A stretch of 64,000 nucleotides of DNA from Brachyhypopomus gauderio. Its lineage: Eukaryota > Chordata > Actinopteri > Gymnotiformes > Hypopomidae. This document shows positions 50,261 through 61,835 of this stretch, piece after piece. Under the pieces are notes generated by a model. That model worked only from the letters and a program-made list of their open reading frames with translations. It did no database searches and was not told the DNA's origin. Every line of letters starts with the position of its first letter. Within the stretch, counting starts at the first letter, position 1. Made by a program: the position numbers and the translations under genes. Location of the stretch: positions 2,125,264-2,189,263 of the forward strand of contig NW_027506877.1 in NCBI RefSeq assembly GCF_052324685.1. The letters run 5' to 3'.

Positions 50261-50407
50261 TCCATGTGCCTGTAAATGGCTCAAGGTTATTACAGAAACT
50301 CTGTTCCACAGTAAGACAAGCACCAAGTCTCTTTGGGATCTCTGATCATTTATGCTCCTCCTTTTGTATAATAAAATGGTACAGTCTGCTCTGATGTCTA
50401 ATCTGGG

Positions 50408-50413
50408 TTTATT
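50408..50413 (-). terminator. klhl10 polyadenylation signal
   Basis: TTTATT on the plus strand gives AATAAA on the minus strand, 53 bp after the klhl10 stop codon, a typical position for a short 3' untranslated region. Confidence 0.6.
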
Positions 50414-50465
50414 GGGGGATACTGCAGGTCTCAGGCAGATAAGGTGGTGTTGGAGGTGGATGACA

Positions 50466-51799
50466 TCAGTCTCTGTGGTCGTCCTCGGGCAGGTCCCGGG
50501 GGGCGGTGTACTGTACCACGTTGGGCAGGCCTGGCACCACGCAACAGCTCAGCCCACTCCGGGAGACACCCATGTCGTGGACCTCATTCCTGCGGGAGGC
50601 ACAGGGGAGTACATGGGTTCATGGCACCGCTCACTCCACTATCAAATATGGCACATTTCATTTAATTTCATATCAGACAGGTTGGAGCGCACCATTCTTC
50701 CGTATTCCCATCATAGCGCTCCACCTTAAAGGTGGTGGTGACGCCGTTGAATCCGCCGACCACAAACAGGAGGTCGTCCACCACCTGCGCAAAGTGGATT
50801 GTTTTATAAAGGAAAATTTGCGGAAAAACTGAAAAATTTGGAACTTTAATATGTTTAGCCTAAATAACCTAAAAACGTGATCTGAATATCTTTTTAGCAT
50901 GATGCCTGTATCTTAAATACCTATTAAAGGGCGACACCATTTACAGTGAGGAAAATAAATATTTGAACACCCTGTGACTAAGTTTTCCCACTTAGAAATC
51001 ATGGAGGGGTCTGAAATTTTCATCTTATGTTCATGTCCACTGTGAGACATAATCTAAAAAGAAATCCGGAAATCACAATGTATGATTTTTTAAATAATTT
51101 GTGTGTTACTGCTGCATATAAGTGTTTGAACACCTGCCAATCAGCAAACATTCTGGCCCTCAATGACCTGTTAGTCCACCTCTAAAAGGTCCACCTCCAT
51201 GACAATGACCCAAAGCACACAGCCAGGATAACCAAGGAGTGGCTCCGTAAGAAGCATATCAAGGTTCTGGAGTGGCCTAGCCAGTCTCTAGACCTAACTA
51301 GACCTAAACCCTATAGAAAATCTTTGGAGGAAACTCAAACTACGTGTTTCTCAGTGACAGCCCAGAAACCTGGCTGATCTGAAGAAGATCTGTGTGGAGG
51401 AATGGGCCTAAATCCCTGCTGCAGTGTGTGCACACCTGGTGAAAAACTACAGGAAACATTTGACCTCTGTAATTGCAAACAAAGGCTACTGTACCAAATA
51501 TTACCATTGATTTTCACAGGTGTTCAAATACTTATTTGCAGCAGTAACACAAATAAATTATTTTAAAATCATACATTGTCATTTCCTGATTTTTTTTTAG
51601 ATCATATCTCTCACAGAGGACATGGACCTAAGGTGAAAATTTGAACCCTTCCATGATTTCTAAGTGGGAGAAGTTGCAAAGTTCAAATACCTATTTTCCT
51701 CACTGTATGTAACACTGTTCCAGTCTTCAGCCACTATGAGTGTGTGTGGATGTGTGTGTGTATGAGTGTGTGTGTGTGTGTGTGTATGAGTATGTGTGG

Positions 51800-51832
<33 letters not shown>

Positions 51833-52163
51833 GATGTGTGTGTGTGTTGTCACCTCAATGCCGAAGTTACTGCGTGGGTTAATCATTGTGGGCATGTCTC
51901 TCCAGGTGTTGGTCATGGGGTTATAGGCCTCCACGCTCCGCAAGCGGTTGACCCCATCAAACCCCCCCACCTCCAAAAACAGAAAAGACAGGGCAGATGT
52001 TCATCTGGCTGTGGTACTTTATAGAGTGATATTACTTTAATTATAGTTCTTCAGGCTTGATGATGGCAGACATTTTACAGATCCTCCATTGGTAAAAATG
52101 GCGAAGGACTGCATTCTGCTACTATGTGTTATATAGATGTGAATGCGTGCGTGTAAGTGTGTT

Positions 52164-52219
<56 letters not shown>

Positions 52220-52849
52220 TGTGTGTGTGTGTGTGGGGGGTCCGTACAGCGTAGACCTGCTGGCCATAGGTAATCACTCCGACTCCACTGCGTCTGGTCA
52301 TCATGGGAGCGATGACACTCCACTGGTTCATCTCAGGGTTGTAGACCTCCGCCGTCAACAAACACTCATTTCCATTAAACCCTCCACAGATGTAGACCTG
52401 CCAATCATATACACACACACAATGCTGACTATTATATCATGTCCTGTCAACCTTCACTGTAATACAATATGGGCTACACAATATGAGCTTTAAAGGAATA
52501 TTTCAGTGAAAAATCCAATACATGTGTGGTGTCCACCATTTCTGAAGCCATGAGGCTAATCTATCTAGCAAGTATTGAAAGCCATTTCATTCTAAAATCT
52601 TCATTGACATTATGTAAACTACATTATTATGCTTCATAATTTCATATTTAAATAAAACATTTAGTTAAAGAGCTGAAATAATCCAAAGGAATACATTTAA
52701 GTTTAAGGGGGGGGGGGGGGGGGGGGGGATTGCTGTCTGTGTCGATCGTTGACCGGGGGGGAAATAAAGTCAGGTATGTATGTGAGTGTTTGTATGCATT
52801 GACACGCAGGCATTTCTCAGCTGACTGGTTTGGTAGCACTGAAATTGGT

Positions 52850-52908
<59 letters not shown>

Positions 52909-53116
52909 TGCCACCTTGCCATGCAGCGTGGTAGCACTAGCATCACTGCGCTGTTCGTTCATGGGTCTGATCATGCTCCACTTGTTGTTTGCCGGTTCGT
53001 AGCGCTCTGCCGTGTTGAGCCGTACGTGGCCATCAAAGCCGCCCATGGCGTAGATAAAGCCGCTTAGCACAGCTACGCTAACGTAGCAACGTCGAGAATG
53101 CATAGGAGCGACCTGC

Positions 53117-53157
<41 letters not shown>

Positions 53158-56063
53158 GCACACACCCACCATAAACAACACATACACAACAACATAAAAC
53201 ACACTATAAAAAACACACACCCACCATAAACAACACATACACAACAGCATAAAACACACTATAAACAACACACACCCACCATAAACAACACATACATAAC
53301 AACATAAAACACACTATAAAAAACACACACCCACCATAAACAACACATACATAACAACATAAAACACACTATAAAAAACACACACCCACAATAAACAACA
53401 CATACACAACAACATAAAACACACTATAAACAACACACACCCACCATAAACAACACACACACAACAACATAAAACATAAAAATTATAAACAACACATACA
53501 CAGCAACCTAACAAACACACACAAACACTAAAAACACACACAACAATCTTGCCCACATGTACACTCTTACTGACCTGGTGCCAAGTTCTGGTGACAGGGT
53601 TAAGTTTTCTTACACTGCTGAAGTAATCATCACTGTCAAATCCTCCCACAGTGTACACAAATCCATTCAGGTATGCTGCTCCGTGATAGGCTCGTGGACT
53701 CTCTTCCTCCAGTGTCACATTTACCCAACACTCCGCCCTCACGTCATAAGCCTCTATGCTATTGGTGGGACTACCACCGCTCCAACCCCCTATAGCTAAT
53801 AGGATTGTGTAGGGCAGGCGTGGGCGGGACAGAGGGTTTCTGAAGTCAGAGTTAGACGGTCCATTCATGTTCAGGTCGGACATGGCCTTCAGCGCATTGG
53901 TGATGATGGGCTTGCAGTCCTCACTGTCTTCCACTAGAGCGTTGCCCTTTACGTTGTTCATGAAGTACTCCGATTTCATTAGTGCCATTCTCACCTGGAT
54001 AAAAAAAAGACTTGCCTTGAAAACTATTACCATTCTTATTTCATTTTATAATGAGGGCGTAGACATGTAGGACATTATGCCAGCAATGCCACTTTCAGAC
54101 CTTTGACAACAAGACGGCGATGTATTCATTCCTCTCTTGAGGTGCATGGCTGACCCAGCGCAGGACGGCCTCAAACACCACCTCTTCCTGTTTGACGTTG
54201 AGGTCGTCCTTCTCAATGATGCCACACAGCTGGGTCAGCGGCACCTCCAGGAACTCCTCTGACACACATGCAACCTCTTCAAAGTGGTGAAGGATGAACA
54301 GGTGGGCTTTCTCCCGCAGGTCCGGGCACCAGTAAGTGTCAGCCAGTTTGAAGAAGCCTATGCAGTTCTCCACACCCAGTTGATCTTCTAGGAACTGGCA
54401 GCAGGCACGTACGAGGCCCGAGACTAAGAACTGGTCTGCAGCTGCTAGCAGCTCCTGCACGTTGTCTTCATTTATGGGCACTGAGAGTGTGTAGGCATAA
54501 TCCACGATCAGCCGCATCATATGTGGGGAGACGCCAGGGATGTTGTAGACACGCTTCTCTGGAGGGCTCCAGCCACCGGTGAACAGTGTCCTGTGGAGGA
54601 AGGATACAGATGTTTGAGTTTGTAATTTGATGCCTTTGGAATGAAAACATTTTTTTATCTATTTATTTATTTATTATTCTTATGTTCTGGATCATGAAGT
54701 GGGCTCTGGGGGAAATGTAGCTTCACGGGTTCACTGTGATCACAAATAAAACTTCACACTGAAAAATAAGCTGTACAAAAACAAAAATATATTTACAAAA
54801 ATATCATTGGCAATCACAATCATTGGCAGTGATAGAAAGGTCTTATGAACAAATTCTAAGAGAGGAGTGTTCCTTTGTAGATTTAATTTTTAATTTTAGT
54901 TCGTAGGAATGCTTAAGTGGTTATCCATGCCTGCATGTTTCACTGGTGAATGAATATGAGATGACATACAAGTCAAAGTGAAGTCTCCCAGTCATCCAGC
55001 AACCAATCAGAGAATGCATAAAAAGATACACGAGTTCCAGATTTAAAATAAAGGTCTAGCTGAGTCTGCCAGGAAGCTACAATTGGGCTGAGGTCTGGTC
55101 TTTCAGCAGGACAAACTCCCAAGTATATCTCAGCATCCATCAGTGGGTTCATGATAAAAGAATCAAGTTTTTATCATGTCCATCTGAATCTCCAGATCTG
55201 AACCCTAATGGAGACCTGTGGAGTGAATCCACAAGCAAGGACGCTGGACTCTGATCTAGAGAGATTCTGTACAGAGGAATGGGTCCAGGACTGTGATCTA
55301 GAGAGGTTCTGTACAGAGGAATGGTCCCAGGACTGTGATCTAGAGAGGTTCTGTACAGAGGAGTGGGCCCAGGACTCTGATCTAGAGAGGTTCTGTAAAG
55401 AGGAATGGGCCCAGGACTCTGATCTAGAGAGGGTCTGTACAGAGGAGTAGGCCCAGGACTATGATCTAGAGAGGTTCTGTACAGAGGAATCAGATTCCTT
55501 GTCCTGGGCTCTCCTACTCCAGCTAGCATTACTGGTGAATGGCTGCTGTTATGTTGGCATAGGGAGGCAGATTCTGGAGGCTACATACTAAAATACTAAA
55601 TGTAGGATTGCCTCACTTTTTATCTGATTTTGAGAATGATGATCATCTTAGTCACTGAAATTTCACTAGAAGGTCATTAAGGAAGATTAGTTCTAATCCT
55701 AATCATGAAATCAGACTTTTAAACACTTAAGGTAATATTATTAAGTTATTTTCCATTTATGGAAAATTTTCTTATGGAAAAAACATTCTCTTATATCCAG
55801 TACATTTGGGGTTAATAACAACTAATAATAATACAATCTTTTTTAACACTAGAAATGAACATCTTTATGTCAACCTCTGAAATAATCCTCTCTCACCTGA
55901 AATAGTCACTACAAACACACAGGACGTTCTTGTGAGCACTGATCTCTACACCACTGATCTTGAGGATCACGTCACAGAGCTTTCCCTCCATACGAAGCTC
56001 GTTGAAGACCTCCATTCGCTCCATGTGACGTCGCCCGCGGGACACCTCTGCTCGGTCACTCAT
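50466..56063 (-). CDS. klhl10: Kelch-like protein 10
   Basis: Eight coding exons on the minus strand: 56063-55897, 54590-54101, 53994-53575, 53112-52915, 52397-52248, 51970-51854, 50784-50693, 50589-50466. They join in frame to 585 residues (human KLHL10 is 608, with a longer tail). The start is placed at the ATG opening MSDRAEV; an in-frame ATG 39 nt upstream is possible. BTB about 20-125, BACK about 130-232, and six kelch repeats from about 284, each with its Gly-Gly pair ([44 protein letters not shown]). The family member is fixed by stretches such as [17 protein letters not shown] and [16 protein letters not shown]10 is a substrate adaptor of CUL3 ubiquitin ligase in developing spermatids and is needed for male fertility in mouse. 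Several exons are flanked directly by CA/TG repeats. Whether this is the a or b fish paralogue cannot be told. Confidence 0.95.
50944..51705 (+). mobile_element. Internally deleted Tc1/mariner element in klhl10 intron 6
   Basis: The ends CAGTGAGGAAAATAAATATT and the matching inverted complement ending CACTG at 51705 bound 762 bp, flanked by TA on both sides. Inside, remnants of the transposase C-terminal half are visible ([16 protein letters not shown], then LEWPSQS), broken by stops. The N-terminal half is gone. Confidence 0.88.
51737..51848. repeat. Imperfect (TG)n abutting the klhl10 exon 6 donor
   Basis: TG repeats with GA and GG interruptions end within a few bases of the donor at 51853; on the minus strand the intron starts GTGACAACACACAC. 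Confidence 0.93.
52164..52234. repeat. (GT)n-(GA)n-(GT)n compound repeat in klhl10 intron 5
   Basis: GT, then about 40 bp of GA, then GT, starting 13 bp from the exon 5 donor. Confidence 0.95.
52707..52909. repeat. Poly-G tract and (GT)n in klhl10 intron 4
   Basis: Poly-G runs at 52707-52728 and GT repeats at about 52849-52909, the latter adjacent to the exon 4 donor at 52914. Confidence 0.93.
53117..53560. repeat. (CA)n followed by a 54-57 bp minisatellite in klhl10 intron 3
   Basis: CA repeats at about 53117-53156 abut the exon 4 acceptor. From there to about 53560 a unit containing CACCATAAACAACACATACA and AACATAAAACACACTATAAA recurs about six or seven times, with spacing of 54-57 bp and small differences. 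Confidence 0.9.
55080..55500. repeat. 41-42 bp minisatellite fused to a Tc1-like remnant in klhl10 intron 1
   Basis: A unit of about 42 bp (GATCTAGAGAGGTTCTGTAC plus AGAGGAATGGGCCCAGGACT) recurs six times between about 55250 and 55500. Translated on the plus strand it reads [14 protein letters not shown] again and again, which resembles the LEAFxxEEWAKIP segment near the C-terminus of Tc1 transposases. The DNA just upstream (55080-55220) has other transposase-like pieces (FQQDK, SPDLNP, LWSE) in partly broken frames. Confidence 0.8.
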
Positions 56064-56908
56064 TCTGACCAGTTTTGGACTTAATAGAATTCTAATAGCC
56101 ACATAAGACTCAAGAGAGTTCTGGAATGAATCTCTATTACATCATAGTAACAATATGTTGATGAGGTGAGCTTTATAAATGTGCTTCACAAGGTCTGTCT
56201 TGAGTGCCTAATTTAAGGCCGACAGAGTACACATTTCATGCAATAGCCAGTCCCATAATTTCAGATTGAAATTACAATTAGAGTTAAATGGGAGGGAAAA
56301 CATAATTTATTACAAAATTCCTAATTGTAAATACAGTTTCAGTGTTTGTAACAACCAGATGAAGCTTAAAAGTAGCTTGTAGTGTATTTGGCCTATGTTA
56401 TACTTTATGTAGTGATTAAGGTTTAAATGAAATTATCTGAAATTCAGATCTCTTGTAGATATGAGAGAGCTGGACAGAGAAGTGGGTCTAGTGGGCCCCC
56501 CTCCTTTCTCTGATTTTGTCTAAATTATTGAGGCTTCTTCCTGAATCTGTTTAGTTAAAAATTTAGAAATTTCTTCATTACATGATCTGTTTCAAATGGA
56601 AATGATTTATGTTGGAATGTGGAGTCCCAGCTTTGTATAAACCACTAGCCTATATAAGTAAGACAGTTTTAACTGTACGAGGGAAGACGATTCACACTGA
56701 CCTCTCTCAAGCAAGACCCGGGTGCCTGATTTGATGCTGTTCTTTTGGTAATGTGGGAAAGTTGATCATTATACACTTTAAATAAAGGTTAGAAACTTGG
56801 GAAAGTCAAGGGGTTAATCAAAATATTATAGCCAGCACAAGGGAACTCAGCAGAATACCAGGAGCCACCTGTGAGATTAAGAACACTTTGCAACACTTTG
56901 GCCACAGG

Positions 56909-56954
<46 letters not shown>

Positions 56955-57320
56955 CACACACATATTGTGAAATAAATTTAATTGGGAACCACCGGTAGCA
57001 GAAGCACAGGAAGTTTTCTTCTAAAGAGGAGAAAGGGTCATGGAAAATAATTGGCAACTTAATTCTGTAGAGTGTGCAAAATAGATCCATGATTTGTGCA
57101 AAAAAAAATGATTTCCTGATTTCCTCTCTATACATCAAATGAACACGCAAAGTGATCGTCACTTCAACAATAACTTAATATTGACAACTAATACAGTATC
57201 AGTGGAGACTTCTTCATTCATCATCACAAAATTTTGGGACACCTACACATTACACCAGGAGAGGGCAATAAATGTTTCCAAGGGGGGGGACATGAAAAAT
57301 TGGAATGGTTTTGGATGGCC
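56064..57320. other. klhl10 upstream region, CA repeat, nothing else recognised
   Basis: This is 5' of klhl10 and should include its promoter. A (CA)n run at 56910-56953 is the only clear feature; no exon recognised. Confidence 0.45.
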
Positions 57321-57464
57321 AGACCAAGGGCGTAGGAGTGGGTTTAACATTGGGGGGACACATTTGCTATCAAATCAAAGCCCACCCTATCCTCTAAAAT
57401 ATTACCATAAACTGATTCCACTGTAGGTAAGGTAGTTAATCACTGTATGTATAGTGATGTAGAA

Positions 57465-57716
57465 CATGGTCTGGTGGTAGGGAACTGGTCTTGTGACTGG
57501 AGGGTCGTGGGTTCGATTCCCAGACCTAAGGCCATGACTGAGGTGCCCTTGAGCAAGGCACCTAACCCCAACTGCTCCCTGGGCGCCGGGCTAGGGCTGC
57601 CCACCGCTCTGGGCACGTGTGCACCACAGCCCCCTAGTAATCACTAGTGTGTGTGAGTGTATGTTCTAACTGCACAGATGGGCAAAAAGTGGTGAAAAAT
57701 CACAATTGAAAAGAAA
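57465..57716 (+). mobile_element. tRNA-derived SINE
   Basis: The segment has a tRNA-like head with an A-box-like TCTGGTGGTAGGGAACTGG and a B box GGTTCGATTCC. The common fish SINE body follows (TGAGGTGCCCTTGAGCAAGG, then CTGCTCCCTGGGCGCCG) and an A-rich tail near 57700. The head does not fold as a clean functional tRNA and no CCA-adjacent end is present, so it is not called a tRNA gene. Confidence 0.8.
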
Positions 57717-58079
57717 GAAATAAGAACATTTGTGGAATTATGGTAAATTGCAAATAAATAAATAAATAAAATACAACATTTTCTGTACTTATGTTTATTA
57801 TTAGATAAATCCAAATTAAATAACCCTTCATAAACTAAACAAGATACTCAATAATACATGATACTGTTGTCCACAATTTTAAATAAATTCTGCATGCAAT
57901 GTATGGATTATATTCACATATAGCATAAAGCATATGGCTTTAAAAAAAACTCAGGAGCGTTGTGTCCTGTGGTTTTATTTTCTTTCTTTGGTGGCATGCT
58001 GAAATGAAATGACAAAAAATGCATTTTAAGGTTTCCTGACTAGACAAGACTAACATTAATGTTAGACAGTAAGGCTGTG

Positions 58080-58585
58080 TGTCACGTATGGCTACGCCCC
58101 CTCTCCTAGCTGTCACTCTGGGTTCCCTCGTGTCTGTTGTTCATTGCCCGTTAGCCCCGCCCTGCTTGTCTGTCTGCCTGGTTTCTGTCTGTCTGCCACG
58201 CCCATGTCATCGTCGTCTTCACCTGTTCCTAGTTTGGTTCACGTATATTAGTCCCTGTGATTCCCCAGTCTGGTTATCTGTGGTTTTGTTCATTCTGTTC
58301 GTTCGTGGTCCTGATCTCATGCTTTCGTGTTGCCGTGTTCGTGACTGTTAATCCTGTTTATAAGTACGTCTTGTTATCGCTGCCCAGTCGCCCGGTGTTA
58401 TCTGTTTGTTTCAGTTGCTCTGCGTTCTACCCGTGTTTTGTTTCTAGTTATCGTTCTGTCATGTCTCTCCGTGTTTCGTGTTCGGACTCCCCATCGGATT
58501 TGACCTCTGCATTCCTATTCGACCCTGAGTTTGGTATTCCCTTTATTAAATCTCGCTCTCCTCAGCGTTTTTGTGTGCCTCCTCA
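58080..58585 (+). mobile_element. Solo-LTR-like sequence interrupted by a MITE
   Basis: The stretch starts TGTCACGTATGGCTACGCC, is pyrimidine-rich, and contains GTTCACGTATATTAGTCCC and TTATTAAATCTCGCTC, the look of a fish Ty3/gypsy-type long terminal repeat. The MITE at 58586 splits it, and its tail seems to resume at 59405. No internal retroelement genes are next to it. The 3' limit is uncertain. Confidence 0.5.
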
Positions 58586-59404
58586 AGCCTGGTTTATACT
58601 CGACGCGCCGCGAGCGGCGCGAGGGTCCGCGCGGCGAAAATGACGTAATCGCTGAGGCTCCGCCCGTGCGCGAGGGTCTCGCGCGCTGTCGCTGCGCGAG
58701 GTCGTGCACCTCTTGAATTTTGTAACTTCGCGCGCGCGCCGCGCTTCAGCGCGACCGACAAAGTCATGTTTGCAGGGTTCATACACCTAAACAAGGTGGA
58801 ATTAAAGCACTTGTACGGCACTTTCAAGGTCCATTTAAATATTTTCCAGCACGATAAACATAATTAAACTAAATATTAATATATATACTCGAAATAATTC
58901 GCTTTTTATCACATTATTTAATGGTAGTTTATTTTCAAAACGCCCAATCTTAACGTCTTCACGTTCTCTCATGTTTCGTCCTGGAATTACAAAAGGCTCG
59001 TATTTGTTAACGTAATTTCAACATTTTAATGTACTTTAGCCTAAATTCCAGCACTTTTCAAACCTGAAACACAAAGCAACATCAAAATGCGTCAGGTAAA
59101 TGTTCATTCCCCTTTTTTTTTTAGGGGTGTTTCTTTATACTACCACATATCATTTCGGACAACATTGCAAAGCCATATTTATGTTTGATGCCTGGTGTGT
59201 ATATATACGGTCTCTGGTCAGGCAAAAATGTTCTTTCCACGGTTTTGCAGAGGTTTTTTATTCTCCACTGCCACCTATTGCCACCTATCGTTTCGGAGAA
59301 CACTGCAGCGACGCTCGCGAAAGTATAAACGCCTACACCGCTCGCGCAGGGTCGCTCGAGGTGGGCGGAGTAGCGCGCTACGGTCGCTCGCGAAAAACCA
59401 GGCT
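58586..59404. mobile_element. GC-rich MITE with AGCCTGGTTT ends
   Basis: Terminal inverted repeats AGCCTGGTTT and AAACCAGGCT bound 819 bp, flanked on both sides by TCA (58583-58585 and 59405-59407). Subterminal parts are rich in GCGCG and CGCTCGCG words. No coding frame seen. Its left half matches the repeat nested in the dvl2 intron 2 hAT element. The ends resemble fish PIF/Harbinger MITEs, though their usual target is TWA rather than TCA. Confidence 0.72.
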
Positions 59405-59407
59405 TCA

Positions 59408-60330
59408 CTCCGCAGCTCGTGCTGGTCTCAAACAGCACACTATGGAACATTACATACTGCACTACTGAAAGCACTTCAAACGATGGTGTCCTTTTATTTA
59501 TTTGTTTTATTTATTATATTTTATTTTTTACACATTCAGTGTAGTAGCACTCTGCAGTTTCGGACCTGGCCAGAGAGTAATGTAACTTTACGTTTCAGAT
59601 AGCTTTCTGACAAGCGTTAATATTAGTATTATTAGCGTTACCTAATCCAAACCCTCCTAGTCTGTTACCATAACAGCACAGTACAATAAAGCTGTTTTAT
59701 TGTCATATATATGGTCATATGGTTGGCTATTCATTGCTCTTATCACTGACCTCGCGTTTAACGCTGGCGCAAACTACCCGCCGCGAGGCGAGAGCGACGC
59801 TATGAGTGCGGGATATTTCTGAACAGGCATCTCAACACAAGCCTTAAGAAAGCGAAAGACCCAGAGAGCGCCTGACAAGTTGCTATAACAACACAGCGCG
59901 TGAATCGCGAACGCTGCCAAAACGCGCTTTTAGAATAAAAGTTTTTAAACAGTTTCCGCTTTTTCTGTGGTGTAATTTTTGGGTGGGACAAATCTACCTG
60001 TTTGTGATATTGGGTGGGACACGTTCCTACGCCAATGGGTATATATATTATATATTAGGTATATACATTGTGTGTGTGTGTGTGTGTGTGTGTGTAATGA
60101 AGACGCTGCTTTCGGTCAGATAGACGCTTCAGTACAATAATACTTACAAACTGAAAAACGGTATTAATATCAGCATATTTTGCTGTTTTCTTTTGTAGAT
60201 TGCAAATATTGTCCATATATATATATATATAGTTTTCGTACTATGTGCACACATATTTCAGACACATGCTGCGAGTCAAACCCCTCCTGGATGCCCCCCT
60301 CCCCTCCCTTTTTACTCTTTATAATAACTT
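59408..60330. other. Upstream flank of acadvl, no gene recognised
   Basis: Contains probable LTR remnant at its left end, a GT run at 60069-60095 and a short TA run near 60218-60231. No exon seen. Confidence 0.5.
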
Positions 60331-60660
60331 CCGGTGAACAGACGCGCCAGTGACGGATAGAAAATGAAATCTTCATATGTTGTGTGACATGATAATTTTA
60401 AGAGATTGCAGGTAGCCGATAATAAATCAGCAGAACACGCAAAGCAGGTTGAGGATTGTGTTATTATTTCCCCCTGCCGAAACCACCGACGTAGATATCT
60501 TTGTCTGGCTAGCAAGGCTTGTGTTCTCGGCGGGGAACAATTTGTTGGTCTAAACTGGATTATTTAATCCGGTTAAAAAGTTAAGCGGATCAGAAACACC
60601 GATCTACCGTAACCGCGATATTTAACCGACGTGTCCGATAGTTAGCGGTCTTAGCTAATC
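60331..60660 (+). promoter_or_regulatory. Putative acadvl promoter and 5' untranslated region
   Basis: The stretch immediately upstream of the acadvl ATG becomes richer in CpG (CCGGTGAAC, GACGCGCC, GCCGAAACC) than the DNA before it. No TATA box is obvious. The placement is by position only. Confidence 0.35.
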
Positions 60661-61778
60661 ATGTTACTGAGGAAGGTAGCTCAGAGTCCGGCCCTGTGCG
60701 GCGCCGTCCTCCGCCTGCCACCGTCTCTATCGGGGTGAGTGGGCCGCCCAGCTCCGTGTGTCCTCATTATTGATCAGCTCACCTCGGTGTATTGATTAGT
60801 TCTTACGTTTGACCGTCATTAACGTTCATCACTTACGTTAGCTGGCTAGCTTGGCTTTGGTTTGGCTGGGCATGTTCAGTGATGTCGATCAAGGTTTATA
60901 AGCCAGCATGTATGGATTATGATATGTTTACAGAGCTATAATGCGCTTTAACGTGAAAATGCAAACGTCTAGATCAAGTGCCCCCTTGTTGACGCTTCTC
61001 TAGGGTGCCGAGGCAAACAGGAGCCGTCTTAACTGCGCAGAATGGCCGTCTGTACGCTAGCCAGGCTGCCGAGGTAAGTTGAGACCTTAATTTGTTGGTA
61101 AAAACATAAAATATGAGACATGGGAATTGATTGCTTTGTGTTTAGCTTAGTTATACGGAGTTTAGTTGTATATCTGTACTCATAATGACAAGGAAAGGGG
61201 AAAACACTAGGAAGTCACTGAATGTAGGGCAAAGGTCACATTCAGTTCACATGATCTGGGACAGTATGACATTGGGTGTCACTTTTGCATAGATGTAATG
61301 GAACAATTCCCCAATCAGTAACCTTTTATACAAGCAGAGAAAATGGTGCTTTATTCACATAACACAACATCTGTGTAAAAAATATTACGCAAAATGTTTG
61401 TGTGTGTGTGTATGGAGAGAGAGTGTAAAGTGCATATTTGCACTTGCCTACTAATGAACGATTTTACAAGAGTATATGAAAGAACCAAATAATACCAGGG
61501 GGGAATTTGCAACCATTCAGCCATGGTTTCTTGTTGAAATACAAGTACGCATTTTGAAAACCAGCCAGAGAGTGAGAGAGAAGCTTGATGTCTTCGCGGG
61601 TGGCCTCTGGTTCACATTGTCCAGCACGTATCTGTCCTGTCTGTTTTTAGACTGCACTAAAACTGTGAAGTAGGCTCGTGGCTGTTGTACCTTTGCCTTC
61701 AGGGCGTGATGTCTGGATGGGGAATAACATAAATGGGGCAAAGGTGAAGGTGGGGGGGGTAACCAAAATGAATTAAAG

Positions 61779-61835
<57 letters not shown>

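Noticed and set aside
49510..50832. Plus-strand frames over the 3' end of klhl10 and its flank
   Set aside because: They are antisense to confirmed klhl10 exons 7-8 or lie in unassigned repeat DNA.
53157..53560. CRISPR-like regularly spaced repeats
   Set aside because: The units are contiguous and degenerate with no unique spacers, lie inside a vertebrate intron, and are a minisatellite.
57465..57540. tRNA gene candidate with a B box
   Set aside because: The tRNA-like head continues into a standard fish SINE body and lacks a clean cloverleaf, so it is a tRNA-derived SINE.
58531..58827. Arg/Ala-rich frames on both strands near 58.6 kb
   Set aside because: They come from the GCGCG-rich end of the MITE and have no coding support.
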